64,000 nt of DNA from Methanobacterium_B sp963825335 (GTDB lineage: Archaea; Methanobacteriota; Methanobacteria; Methanobacteriales; Methanobacteriaceae), in the NCBI GenBank assembly GCA_963825335.1, contig CAWGSP010000001.1, forward strand, positions 682,001-746,000, written 5' to 3'. The position numbers and the translations under genes are program-made. Positions 18,554-27,739 of this stretch are shown in pieces (positions within the stretch are counted from its first letter, which is position 1; each line of letters begins with the position of its first letter). The notes beneath the pieces are model-generated. The model saw only the letters and a program-made list of their open reading frames with translations. It was not told the origin of the DNA and did not search any database.

Positions 18554-18670
18554 ATGAAGAATAAAAAGACGTTAAAATATTTGCAAAAGCATTTAAGACT
18601 TGTACAAAGTTGGTTAGCAGATAATCTTCAGTATAAAATTAGGAATACTAATGGTGGTTATCGTGAGTAA
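18554..18670 (+). CDS. Small protein of unknown function, 38 residues
   Basis: ATG at 18554 follows a strong GGAGG (18542-18546) by seven bases. The product is a basic, probably helical peptide with KNKKTLKYLQKHLRLVQSWL at its start. It ends at TAA 18668-18670, overlapping the next start codon by eight bases. The strong ribosome-binding site and the coupling support a real gene. Its place between integrase and primase suggests a regulator or copy-control role, which is inference only. Confidence 0.5.
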   Translation: MKNKKTLKYLQKHLRLVQSWLADNLQYKIRNTNGGYRE

Positions 18671-18833
18671 ATTTACTGAACGATCACTAAGATTGTATAA
18701 CAAAAAGAAAAATCTGTCAAAGACCCCAACATACCTTGAAGATCTTAGACAGATCCTGCAATTAGATGGACTCTTAGATGAGGACGGATGTTCAATTCAG
18801 GAAAATAATAATAAAACTGGAAAAATCCTATGA
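18663..18833 (+). CDS. Small protein of unknown function, 56 residues
   Basis: The likely start is GTG at 18663, five bases after GGTGG (18653-18657), with the stop codon of the preceding mini-gene overlapping it. An ATG at 18651 is also in frame. The peptide starts MSKFTERSLRLYNKKKNLSK and becomes acidic at the end. I do not recognise a family. The Ser/Lys-rich helix and position before a primase suggest a small DNA-binding or regulatory protein, unproven. Confidence 0.5.
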   Translation: MSKFTERSLRLYNKKKNLSKTPTYLEDLRQILQLDGLLDEDGCSIQENNNKTGKIL

Positions 18834-19008
18834 ACTTGATGTAAAGAATTTGTGAATTAATAAAAAGGAAATTTAGGGATTCATACGTGAGTGTGCAAAC
18901 TGACATTAGAATAACCCTATAAATGGGTTGTTTATTTTTACGTATATATGTTTCCCTTTAGCGTATGCTATCTAAAATCCCAACTTTCCTACCTTTTTGG
19001 AGGGCAAT

Positions 19009-20346
19009 ATGGTTAAAATGAACGGATTACTCGAAATAGCCTTAAATGATAAGGTGAAACAGGATAACGGTTTAAGTATAGTGTTTGTTACTAAAGATAA
19101 ACATCCTGGACTAAAGAAATGGCAGGAATATGGAAAACTTAATCAAACTGATGATGATATTAAAGAACTCTATCGGAAAAGAAGGCATTTAAATGTCGGT
19201 TACTCATATTACACCGGGTTTAACGGTTTAATAGATATAGATTTCGACTGGGGTTGGACTTATCATGTTGCCTGCAGACAATTTAAAGAACGTATGGAAA
19301 CTCGGACATTAAAAACCCCAAATGGAGGATATAGGGTTCTTTTTATAACGGATAAGCCAGAAGACTTTTTAAACTTCAAGGAAAAGCACCCAAGGGTGGA
19401 AATACACGGTACAGTAGGCCACCATGTCATAGTATATGGAACGTTTAAAGATCAGAAGGGAACTCCTAAGGAATATGAAATAATAAAGGACTGTAACATA
19501 CTGAGGGACAATCAAATACTCAAAGATGTTTCAACTTTTCTTAAAATGATAAACGAACGATGCAAATTTCTAGAGTACAAATGTATTGCAAGTTGTCTGA
19601 AAAATAAAATTAATTATTTGACACAAGAACAGAGAACATCTATTGGGTCATTCTTTACTGCTGAAAATATTGATATAAAAATAGCCATTGATTTTTTCAG
19701 AACATGTGAAGATTTTGATAAGAAGTTTACTACAGATCATATGTCTCGGCTTTACGAAAAGGAATTTAAGCACCCTACATGCGCAAAACTAAAAGAGAAT
19801 TTTAATTGGGAAGATAAAAATTGCAGCAAATGTATTCGTAGATCACATGATATAAACTCAGATACACACATCGAAAACAATTACTTTGATGGACCAGATA
19901 TTTCAGAAATAAATTTTTCAGAAATTTTCTCATTTGTTGAAGTCGATGGTGATCCTCATTATATCGAAACTATAACAGAAACACCAATATTTGAAGTAGG
20001 AAATAAATTGAATTATGTCATACCACTAAAATCAAAAGAATATCAAACTTCTGAAAATGTAGGTGACCCTAAAAATATAGTAAAAAAAATCATAGGCATT
20101 TATGGCCATAAAACAGGATATGGGTATGACCCACTAACTTTGAATATAACTGGGAACCCTGCATCATTTATGGCAGAAATAGGTGAAGTTAAGCACTTAA
20201 ACAATCTTAATCAAGAACGCATAATCGAGCAATGTATTAAGGAAGCATTAGATACATCTCAAAACATCAAACAGAGTGCAGAATTTGTATATACTGATTT
20301 ATGTATGAAAGATGTTAATGATATACCCTGCCTTGTCGAAGATTAG
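19009..20346 (+). CDS. Primase-polymerase (AEP / Prim-Pol) domain protein
   Basis: The 445-residue protein begins with a bifunctional primase-polymerase domain typical of archaeal plasmids and viruses. The catalytic acid pair lies in LIDIDFDWGW near residue 78, followed by a TPNGGYRVLF strand and EIHGTVGHHVIVYG with the conserved His. A later Cys cluster (CAKL, then CSKCIRRS) may be a zinc site. The ATG at 19009 has GGAGGG four bases upstream; ATG 19018 is the alternative. The frame ends in DIPCLVED-stop, and homologous helicase sequence continues at once in the +2 frame. It may thus be the front half of one primase-helicase. Confidence 0.85.
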   Translation: MVKMNGLLEIALNDKVKQDNGLSIVFVTKDKHPGLKKWQEYGKLNQTDDDIKELYRKRRHLNVGYSYYTGFNGLIDIDFDWGWTYHVACRQFKERMETRTLKTPNGGYRVLFITDKPEDFLNFKEKHPRVEIHGTVGHHVIVYGTFKDQKGTPKEYEIIKDCNILRDNQILKDVSTFLKMINERCKFLEYKCIASCLKNKINYLTQEQRTSIGSFFTAENIDIKIAIDFFRTCEDFDKKFTTDHMSRLYEKEFKHPTCAKLKENFNWEDKNCSKCIRRSHDINSDTHIENNYFDGPDISEINFSEIFSFVEVDGDPHYIETITETPIFEVGNKLNYVIPLKSKEYQTSENVGDPKNIVKKIIGIYGHKTGYGYDPLTLNITGNPASFMAEIGEVKHLNNLNQERIIEQCIKEALDTSQNIKQSAEFVYTDLCMKDVNDIPCLVED

Positions 20347-21457
20347 TTATTATATCAAACTGGATGATGATATTCAGTATTTTGTTGCAGCATGTTTTGT
20401 TATAGGCACATATATGTTTCCACTGTTCAGTACATTCGGTTATCTTATAATTAGTGGAGAGAAAGGATCCGGCAAAGGAACATTCTTAGATTTAATGCAG
20501 AAAACTTGTTGGAATGCAACAAACAAAGTAATCACACCTACAGAGGCGACATTATTCAGGACAGTTAAAGAACAACTCCCAACTATGATCATTGATGAAT
20601 ATCACCGAACCATAACTAATTCTGGTGTAGGGGCGGCTATGGGTGCAATAATCGAATCAGGTTATGAAAAAGGAGGAGTGGTCCCAAGGATGGATTCAAT
20701 AAATACAAAGGAAGGTACAAAATTTGAAATTGTGAACTATCCTGTCTATTGTCCTAAGATCCTAGCAACACGAAAACCTGTTGAAGCAGATGATAAAGCA
20801 TTGAAAATCATTGTACCTAAAATGGCTATGGATGAAACATATGCTAAACGCAAAAAAGAAATGATGAATGATCCTTTCTTTAAAACTGTAAGGAAAGATT
20901 TATTAAACTGGGTTTTGATGAATCAAGAAGCAGTAGTATCATCTTATAACCAGATTGAACCAACTAGAAAACTAAATGGTAGAGAATTCAATGTATGGAT
21001 ACCTTTTATATCAGTTGCTTCGGTTGCATTTCCAGAGAAGTATGATGAAATACTGAAATATGCAGAGGAGACTATCGCTAAAAACCGGTCTAACCTCTAT
21101 GAAAAAGAAACCCGAGTATTAACAGCGCTGTTTGTCCTTGCCAAAAACGGTCATCTTAATGATGGAGGTAAAAAACTCAATGAACCATCATTTATGATCG
21201 AAAATAAGCAAATAAAAAACACACTCTTTACTATTGAAGGTGAAGGGATGCATCACGGCACCATTAAATCTGCACTCGAAAATATGAAGTTAATCGGTTC
21301 ACATCAGCCAGGGAAATATTATATTAAAAAAAGCACTCTGAAGAAAATATTGAGAGATAGAGGATTTGACGAGTACACAGATATTGAAAATATCAGTACC
21401 TCCCTCAAATCAATGGTTATGGAGAATCTCCGGTCAAATTTAACTCATTTGAAGTGA
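20312..21457 (+). CDS. P-loop helicase/ATPase, replication partner of the primase
   Basis: Walker A is SGEKGSGKGTFLD and the Walker B-like stretch is TMIIDEYHR. The 381-residue frame resembles the C-terminal helicase part of primase-helicases of mobile elements. A winged-helix-like tail (HHGTIKSALENMKLIGSHQP) closes it. It overlaps the primase frame by 35 bases and is shifted by one base. Possible starts are ATG 20312 and ATG 20318, both without a good ribosome-binding site. That favours a broken or frameshifted fusion, though coupled initiation is possible. A stem with T run follows at 21581. Confidence 0.75.
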   Translation: MLMIYPALSKISYYIKLDDDIQYFVAACFVIGTYMFPLFSTFGYLIISGEKGSGKGTFLDLMQKTCWNATNKVITPTEATLFRTVKEQLPTMIIDEYHRTITNSGVGAAMGAIIESGYEKGGVVPRMDSINTKEGTKFEIVNYPVYCPKILATRKPVEADDKALKIIVPKMAMDETYAKRKKEMMNDPFFKTVRKDLLNWVLMNQEAVVSSYNQIEPTRKLNGREFNVWIPFISVASVAFPEKYDEILKYAEETIAKNRSNLYEKETRVLTALFVLAKNGHLNDGGKKLNEPSFMIENKQIKNTLFTIEGEGMHHGTIKSALENMKLIGSHQPGKYYIKKSTLKKILRDRGFDEYTDIENISTSLKSMVMENLRSNLTHLK

Positions 21458-21970
21458 ATTGAACTTCTAAAAAATAGCATTAATCTACTAAATGAACATT
21501 TAGGAAGAAAGTCAAGAAACAACTTAGGATAACTGGATATTATTCGGTTGTATCAGCTCAACTTAAGTGGTATGGTGAAATAGAGGAATTAATATCATAC
21601 AAATGATAACCTCTATAATTTTTTTTAATTTTAATGCAAGATTAAGCCTTATATCCCCTGTTTTTCAAACAAACCCCTTAAATTATTCATCTTTGAATTC
21701 AAAATGTATCAAATCACATGTATTTAGCTGCGTTACAGTATTGTGTAGAAGGTGATGTGGTTACTTGAACTGTATCATCCTTGATGATTTCATATTATGG
21801 ACTATTTTTGGGACAATATGTATAAATGGTGATTATGAAGGGTCCTTACATTGTAATCTGTTGTATGTAATTTTTCTTGCTTCACCAGTCTCAGAATAGA
21901 AGCATGATTAAGTTAAAATGACGATGAAATTAAGATTTTATAGATTGAAGGACATTTAGGAGATTAAGTT
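21458..21970 (+). other. Gap after the helicase gene
   Basis: Apart from the terminator at 21581-21630, a small inverted repeat ATCATC-CTT-GATGAT (21774-21788) is visible. No open frame longer than about ten codons has a ribosome-binding site. It is otherwise AT-rich and shows nothing I can name. Confidence 0.4.
21581..21630 (+). terminator. Hairpin and T-run terminator of the replication genes
   Basis: TAGAGG (21581-21586) pairs with CCTCTA (21610-21615), with an inner ATCAT/ATGAT stem, followed by a run of eight T (21619-21626) and more T after AA. It is 124 bases after the helicase stop. Confidence 0.65.
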
Positions 21971-22441
21971 ATGATAGTCAGAAATAATATGAATAAACCG
22001 ACAAGAAGGTCTTCAAAATTGACGCCCATTTTGCAATCAGAAATGATAGAACTCATCAAAGCTGGCAACTATGTGGAAGTGGCGTGTGATATGGTGGGAT
22101 TATATAATTCAACATATAATGAGTGGATGAGAAAAGCTGAATCATCTACACGTGCCAATAAATATACGCACTTTTCCGACACCCTAAAAAAGGCACAGGC
22201 TTTTTCAGAAGCTCGTGATGTTGCTCTGATTGCTCGTGCAGGTGAAAAACATTGGCGGGCAGCTGCATGGCGGTTAGAAAGGAGATATCCCGAACGTTGG
22301 GGACGTCAAAAATTAGGAGTCAAACATTCGGGTAATGTTGATGGAACAGTTTCACATATCGATGAAATTGATCGGCGTGCAATCAAGGAAGCCTTGAATA
22401 TTGTGGCTATGTCTGCTAAACCGGAAAGTATGTATGATTGA
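21971..22441 (+). CDS. Terminase small subunit-like helix-turn-helix protein
   Basis: The 156-residue protein has an N-terminal helix-turn-helix (residues 15-60, with EMIELIKAGNYVEVACDMVG and YNEWMRKAE). A conserved block follows, KHWRAAAWRLERRYPERWGR. This arrangement is common in phage small terminases and related homeodomain-like proteins. It would recognise the packaging site of viral DNA, but no large terminase is near. AGGAGAT precedes the ATG at 21971; an ATG six codons later is less well placed. Confidence 0.75.
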   Translation: MIVRNNMNKPTRRSSKLTPILQSEMIELIKAGNYVEVACDMVGLYNSTYNEWMRKAESSTRANKYTHFSDTLKKAQAFSEARDVALIARAGEKHWRAAAWRLERRYPERWGRQKLGVKHSGNVDGTVSHIDEIDRRAIKEALNIVAMSAKPESMYD

Positions 22442-22611
22442 GACAACTCGTCCAATATTTAATTTATAATATTTAATCTAATTTCACATTTTTATTTTTA
22501 AAATTTGATTAGAATTCGTTTAATTTATAACAATATTTAAATATGTAATACTTTAAATCTGATATATAGTTATTACTATCATACTAATTTATTGTTTGAT
22601 CCAAAATTTCA

Positions 22612-22660
22612 TTTATATATTGATAATGTTTCGATTGCACCGATGTTAACTTTAAAGGGG
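22612..22660 (+). promoter_or_regulatory. Promoter and ribosome-binding site of the propeller/Ig surface protein
   Basis: A TATA box TTTATATAT (22612-22620) predicts transcription from about 22643. AAAGGGG (22654-22660) is a strong ribosome-binding site eight bases before an in-frame CTG at 22669 and five before ATA at 22666. This places translation start at the signal peptide, not at the first ATG at 22792. Confidence 0.6.
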
Positions 22661-22668
22661 TAATAATA

Positions 22669-25600
22669 CTGAAATCAGGGTTTTTACTGTTAACAATTGT
22701 ATTAATATTTTCATTAGCGATTTCAGGGACAGTTACAGCAGCTAATGCTAACAACACAACCAATATCGTTAGTATAGCCACTAACGGCAGTATGTCCGAT
22801 GGTTATAGTTACACACCCTCAATCAGTGCTGATGGTCGTTATGTAGCTTTTGCATCTTATGCAGATAATTTAGTCCCAAATGATACTAATTATTATGAAA
22901 ATGTATACGTTCATGACAACCTTTTAAATACTACAACATTAGTCAGTGTCTCTAATACCGGTGAACAAGGAGATAGTGATAGTCTTGACCCATCCATTAG
23001 TGGTAATGGTCGTTATGTGACTTTTGATTCATATGCTGACAACTTAGTATCTATTAATACAAGTGGTTATGAAAACGTATTTGTACGCGACCTTGTTTTA
23101 AACACTACTACACTCATCAGTATCCCCAATACCGGTGAACAAGCAGATGGTAACAGTTACAACCCATCAATAAGTGCTGACGGCCAATATATTACATTTG
23201 CTTCAGATGCAGATAATTTGGTGTCTGATGATACAAACGGTTGTACTGATATTTTTGTCTATGATCAAGACCTGAACACAACAAAACTCGTCAGTGTCTC
23301 CAGTACCGGTGAACAAGGAGACGGAGATAGTTACAGCCCATCTATTAGTGCTGATGGCCAATATATTGCATATGCATCCGATGCAGATAATTTGGTGTCT
23401 GATGATACAAACGGTTGTACTGATATTTTTGTCTATGATCAAGACTCGAACACAACAAAACTCGTCAGTGTCTCCAGTACCGGTGAACAAGGAGACGGAG
23501 ATAGTTCTCAACCATCCATAAGTGGAGACGGTAATTATATAGCTTTTACATCTGATGCAGACAATCTCGTTCCTAATGATACCACTGGTTATTCTGGCGT
23601 ATTTGTTTATGATCAAAGTTCAGGCCAAACCGAATGTGTAAGTCTTCAAACTTCAGGTGAAGAAATAGATGAGGATAGTCTAAACCCTTCAATCAGTACA
23701 GATGGAAATTATGTGGCATTTGTAGTAGGTGAACCAATACGTCCAGAAATCGTAAGTATAGCATTGGATTCTACTAATCTAAAGAATAACGATATAAATA
23801 CCGATGAAATAGAATATTACAATTATAATTTCATTTATGTACACAACATTATTACAGGAACCACTAATAAAGTCAGTGTATCAAGCACAGGCGATGATGC
23901 AGATAATAGCTGTAATAATCCTTCAATAAATGCAGATGGAAGCATTATAGCCTTCAGTTCAACAGCAGATAACCTTGTCCCCAACGATACTAATTACTGC
24001 TCAGATATCTTCACCCACACAGATAATAACATCAATTATCTTTCTGGGACAATCATCCCTAACACAGTAAAATCAGGAGATTCTGTTACCATAACAGCCT
24101 CATCTGAAAATGCCACAAGCATCACAGCACAGATATTTAATAAAAATTATAACCTTACAAAACTGTCAAATGGTGGATGGGGTCTGGACTATATAATTCC
24201 AAATATTTCAGATGGCAATTATTCGGCTCTATTAACTGCAACAGACAGTGAAGGAAACATAGAAAATCTTACATTATATTTTTCAGTATATAACACCCCA
24301 CCAACTATTACAGGTACCATAACTCCAAATATAGTGAAATCCGGGGATGAAGTAGAAATTGATGCTTCTTCTAATAGGGATTTAGCAAGTATATGGGTTT
24401 CAATTTGTGGTGAAAATGTCGAGATGAATAATAACCAAGATGGTACTTGGAGTCTAGATTATTATCTTCCTGATCTATCCGATGGGAATTATCCCGTAAT
24501 ATTAACAGCAACTGATAAAGCTGGAAACCAATGTACAGCATCACTTAACTTTACAGTAGATAATGATCCACCGGTGATTTCTGGTTCACTTACACCCGAT
24601 ACAGTAGAAACATATGACAACATCACCATAACTGCCAATTCTAATCCTAATGTAACAAGTATAACTGCTTTAATTTTAAATCAAACTTACAATCTAATAG
24701 AACAAACTGATCGTACATGGAAGTTACAATACACGGTTCCATATGTTCCTGATGGTAATTATCCTGTAGTATTAACAGCTACAGACAATATAGGTAATAC
24801 TGGTATATATTCGCTTAATTTTAATGTTTTTAATCCTATAACTAATGTTCCTCCAACAGTAACTGGTACAATTACACACACAAATCTTTTAAATGGTGCA
24901 TCCATGGATGGTTGGCCTGTTATTCTTATTAATGCATTTGCGAATCCTGATACCATAAGTGTCATAGCATCGATAGAAAATCAGAATTATACTCTAACAA
25001 GACAAGCAGATGGGTCATGGTATATAGGAAATGTAAATTGGTTAGCAGAAGGAACCTATACTGCTTTATTAACAGCAACAGACTGGTCAGGCAATCAAGG
25101 TACATCACTAATCAATTTTAATGTTGACAATATCATACCCACAGTAAATACTACTAGTTTTCCTCAAAAATTGAAATCAGGCGACATATTAACTTTAAAT
25201 GTCACTACATCTCCAGATGCTTTGAGTGTATATGCATCTACCCCATCAGGAAATGTAAATCTACAAAAACAATCCAATGGAATATGGAATCTTCAATATA
25301 TAGTTCCAAAATTAAATGATGGAGATTATAGTATTGGAATTACAAGTTACTATGGAACAGGATGGTTAGATAATGATACAATTACTTTTATCCGTGCATA
25401 CAGTTCAGCTAGTGTTACGGTTGATAACACACCTCCAAATATAGCAGGTACTGCTACTCCCAGTCCTATAAGAACGGGAGATATTCTTAAAATAAGAGCT
25501 ACATGTACTTCAGGATCATATTACATTCCAGATGATACTGCAAATGTCACAGCCACACTTTTAGGGCAAACATTCAACATGACAAAAATTTCCACATGGT

Positions 25601-26733
25601 CTACATGGTATTCCAACCCAAAAGATCCCAATAGTGGAAATTCAGGCACAGATTGGAGCACTACTGATTTTGTAGTACCAGATCTTCCAGATGGAAATTA
25701 TTCAATATTATTTACCGCAACAGATTACGTGGGTAATGTTAACACTGAAATAATTAATTTCACAGTAGACAATACCCCACCAGTAATAACAGCCACCTTA
25801 AACCCAAACACAATTTCATTTGTAGATTTTTCTGGTGATAGGTATATCGGAATCACAGCTCAATCTTCGCCAGATACTGAGACAGTTTATGCTGTTAATG
25901 GTATTGATGGCTCAGAAAGCCCATTAACTTATTCAAACGGCTATTGGACACTAAATTTAGGAGTTCCAAATATAATTACCATAGGAACCTATTATATTGA
26001 ATTAATAGCAACGGATTATGCAGGAAATGTGGGGATACTCTATCTCCCATTATATGTAACAGATTTTTCAGGTAATATCCAGCCTCCAAGTGATAATAGT
26101 ACTGATAATAACAGTACAATACCACCATCCACACCAAACCCACCATCCACACCAAACCCACCATCCACACCAAACCCACCATCCACACCAAACCCACCAT
26201 CCACACCAAACCCACCATCCACACCAAACCCACCATCCACACCAAACCCACCTGCAAATACTTTATATTCGTTTTATACAGCTATGTTGATATTGTTATT
26301 GTTAGTATTGTTGCTCTTAAGTGTTGTTGCTCTAGTTGCAGTTTGTGTTTTTTCTTTCGAAATAATCTTTTTTGCTGCAGCATTTGGTTTTCTTGAGGGA
26401 ATTGAAATTTTTGGAATGATTTTTGATCTTTTATCCTCTTTAGGAGCTTTGTTAGGAGATTCTATTGTATTTAATATATTTGATTTTATTGACTTTTTGT
26501 TCGATATTTTCAACGTAGCTATTGATCCTAGTCCAAGCAATGTGTTCACAACTGTTGGTTTAAGAATTCTAGGGTTATTTGGATTAACTTCTCCAGAACT
26601 AAACGATTTTAGTAGTGCATTAAATGACGTGATGGATCCAATAGTAATAGCACAGTTTTTTCAAAACTTGTCTGCTAAATTAAAATCTTATGTGGATTAT
26701 TTAAATAATCTATGGAGTAATATATGGAACTAG
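22669..26733 (+). CDS. Giant surface protein: beta-propeller, Ig-like repeats, Pro-rich stalk, membrane tail
   Basis: The true N-terminus seems to be a signal peptide, with SGFLLLTIVLIFSLAISG then TVTAANA, encoded before the first ATG (22792) and without ATG, GTG or TTG. From CTG 22669 the protein has 1354 residues. Seven PD40/TolB-like blades follow (PSISADGRYVAF type, about residues 45-450), then seven Ig-like repeats of about 95 residues (ITPNIVKSGDEV and WSLDYYLPDLSDGNY types), a stalk of seven PPSTPN repeats, a strongly hydrophobic segment (AMLILLLLVLLLLSVVAL) and a hydrophobic tail. It is probably an adhesin or cell-surface structure protein. Two propeller repeats are almost identical at DNA level. 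The start codon is the weak point. Confidence 0.8.
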   Translation: MKSGFLLLTIVLIFSLAISGTVTAANANNTTNIVSIATNGSMSDGYSYTPSISADGRYVAFASYADNLVPNDTNYYENVYVHDNLLNTTTLVSVSNTGEQGDSDSLDPSISGNGRYVTFDSYADNLVSINTSGYENVFVRDLVLNTTTLISIPNTGEQADGNSYNPSISADGQYITFASDADNLVSDDTNGCTDIFVYDQDLNTTKLVSVSSTGEQGDGDSYSPSISADGQYIAYASDADNLVSDDTNGCTDIFVYDQDSNTTKLVSVSSTGEQGDGDSSQPSISGDGNYIAFTSDADNLVPNDTTGYSGVFVYDQSSGQTECVSLQTSGEEIDEDSLNPSISTDGNYVAFVVGEPIRPEIVSIALDSTNLKNNDINTDEIEYYNYNFIYVHNIITGTTNKVSVSSTGDDADNSCNNPSINADGSIIAFSSTADNLVPNDTNYCSDIFTHTDNNINYLSGTIIPNTVKSGDSVTITASSENATSITAQIFNKNYNLTKLSNGGWGLDYIIPNISDGNYSALLTATDSEGNIENLTLYFSVYNTPPTITGTITPNIVKSGDEVEIDASSNRDLASIWVSICGENVEMNNNQDGTWSLDYYLPDLSDGNYPVILTATDKAGNQCTASLNFTVDNDPPVISGSLTPDTVETYDNITITANSNPNVTSITALILNQTYNLIEQTDRTWKLQYTVPYVPDGNYPVVLTATDNIGNTGIYSLNFNVFNPITNVPPTVTGTITHTNLLNGASMDGWPVILINAFANPDTISVIASIENQNYTLTRQADGSWYIGNVNWLAEGTYTALLTATDWSGNQGTSLINFNVDNIIPTVNTTSFPQKLKSGDILTLNVTTSPDALSVYASTPSGNVNLQKQSNGIWNLQYIVPKLNDGDYSIGITSYYGTGWLDNDTITFIRAYSSASVTVDNTPPNIAGTATPSPIRTGDILKIRATCTSGSYYIPDDTANVTATLLGQTFNMTKISTWSTWYSNPKDPNSGNSGTDWSTTDFVVPDLPDGNYSILFTATDYVGNVNTEIINFTVDNTPPVITATLNPNTISFVDFSGDRYIGITAQSSPDTETVYAVNGIDGSESPLTYSNGYWTLNLGVPNIITIGTYYIELIATDYAGNVGILYLPLYVTDFSGNIQPPSDNSTDNNSTIPPSTPNPPSTPNPPSTPNPPSTPNPPSTPNPPSTPNPPSTPNPPANTLYSFYTAMLILLLLVLLLLSVVALVAVCVFSFEIIFFAAAFGFLEGIEIFGMIFDLLSSLGALLGDSIVFNIFDFIDFLFDIFNVAIDPSPSNVFTTVGLRILGLFGLTSPELNDFSSALNDVMDPIVIAQFFQNLSAKLKSYVDYLNNLWSNIWN
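26122..26247 (+). repeat. Seven perfect copies of an 18-bp unit
   Basis: CCACCATCCACACCAAAC is repeated seven times without a mismatch and encodes PPSTPN in the stalk between the Ig-like repeats and the membrane segment. Perfect identity in an 18-bp tandem array implies recent expansion and a likely variable copy number between strains. Frame is kept with any copy number. Confidence 0.95.
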
Positions 26734-26744
26734 GTGGGATGTTT

Positions 26745-27734
26745 ATGGTATCGGTGGTCTCCAAAGTAACTGAAAAAAAACTAAATGATATCTTAACTAA
26801 ATTGGACTATGAAGAACACGGCCTTAATGAAGTTGTTAATGAAGTCATAGACTTAAAAGATTCTGAATATTATAATAATTTGTATAATGCTTGTTTACAT
26901 GGAAAATCGCTAACTGAAAGTGGTACTGGATATCGTGAACGTTTATATAATGGTAAAATTTTTCAGAAAAGGGTTTACTCTAAAAATCCGTCAACTGATC
27001 ATTTTGAAAGTATGAACTCTAAAATAATCATTTTAGGTGCTAAAAACTTTACAACAAAACCAATTTTAGGAAAGAATTTTCAATCATTAATTTCGATGTA
27101 TTTCCTCTTGAAATGCATATATTACATGAATATCGGAAGAAAATTAAATCGAGAAGACGTTGAAAATTTATTTTTAAGTAAACTAGATGAACGTATTATT
27201 TTCGCATTAAACAAATTTGATGAATCTGATAATTTTAAAGATCCTGAAGGAGCATATTTTGTTAAACTCAATAATGTAAACTGGGAAGATAAATCTACTA
27301 AATTACTTTTTAAGAATTTGAACAAATTAAGGACAATAATTGAAAATGATAAATTTGGATATTCATATAGATTTCATAACTCCCAATTTGACCATCATCA
27401 AGATTATTTTATATCGTTTTTAGCCAAATGCAATGCTACAAACCATGAAAGAAATCAATTGAATAAACAAGATATACTCATAGCATATATAACATTTTTA
27501 AAACTAATAAAAACCGATATAACCAAATATAAAGCACCAAGAATCACTAATGATAAGAACATAGGACTGGGGTATCTGGTTTGTGATAAATGCAATGAAT
27601 ATTATCAACTCCAACCGGGAGAATCGCCTGATGATTTTACTGATGAATGTGAATGTGGTGGAAAACTTACATATTACAATGATCTCAACGAATATGAGAA
27701 TAATTTACTAACTAAAAAAAATGTAACTGGTTGA
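26745..27734 (+). CDS. Unknown protein with C-terminal zinc ribbon
   Basis: A hydrophilic 329-residue protein without signal peptide or membrane segment. The C-terminus has YLVCDKCNEYYQLQPGES and ECECGGKLTYY, a four-cysteine zinc ribbon. The rest is Asn/Lys-rich and not recognised. I chose ATG at 26745 because AGGTGG (26732-26737) stands seven bases upstream, across the stop of the preceding gene. ATG 26724 and 26739 are in frame. The same ribbon module reappears at the N-terminus of the next protein, whose start overlaps closely, so the two probably form an operon with the giant surface gene. Confidence 0.6.
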   Translation: MVSVVSKVTEKKLNDILTKLDYEEHGLNEVVNEVIDLKDSEYYNNLYNACLHGKSLTESGTGYRERLYNGKIFQKRVYSKNPSTDHFESMNSKIIILGAKNFTTKPILGKNFQSLISMYFLLKCIYYMNIGRKLNREDVENLFLSKLDERIIFALNKFDESDNFKDPEGAYFVKLNNVNWEDKSTKLLFKNLNKLRTIIENDKFGYSYRFHNSQFDHHQDYFISFLAKCNATNHERNQLNKQDILIAYITFLKLIKTDITKYKAPRITNDKNIGLGYLVCDKCNEYYQLQPGESPDDFTDECECGGKLTYYNDLNEYENNLLTKKNVTG

Positions 27735-27739
27735 TCTTG

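Larger units (their letters stand above)
16917..22441 (+). mobile_element. Integrated-element remnant (recombinase, primase, helicase, terminase-like)
   Basis: A tyrosine recombinase, two mini-genes, a primase-polymerase, a P-loop helicase-like protein and a terminase-small-subunit-like gene are all on the plus strand, inserted after a core operon. This gene set suits a plasmid, satellite or provirus. No capsid, portal or large terminase gene is visible. I found no attachment-site repeat and no tRNA at the left edge, so the limits given are those of the recognisable genes; the true right end could lie anywhere before 47.2 kb. Confidence 0.6.

Noticed and set aside
18888..18901. GAGTGTGCAAACT shared with 29117-29129, considered as attachment-site repeat
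   Set aside because: A 13-base match is expected many times by chance in 64 kb of AT-rich DNA, and the second copy overlaps a ribosome-binding site.
26122..26247. Tandem repeat considered as CRISPR or as a coding frame on the minus strand
   Set aside because: It has no spacers and is in frame within the surface protein. The minus-strand frames of Val/Gly/Trp repeats are shadows.
22792..26733. Surface giant started at the first ATG
   Set aside because: This would discard an in-frame signal peptide that has its own promoter and ribosome-binding site.
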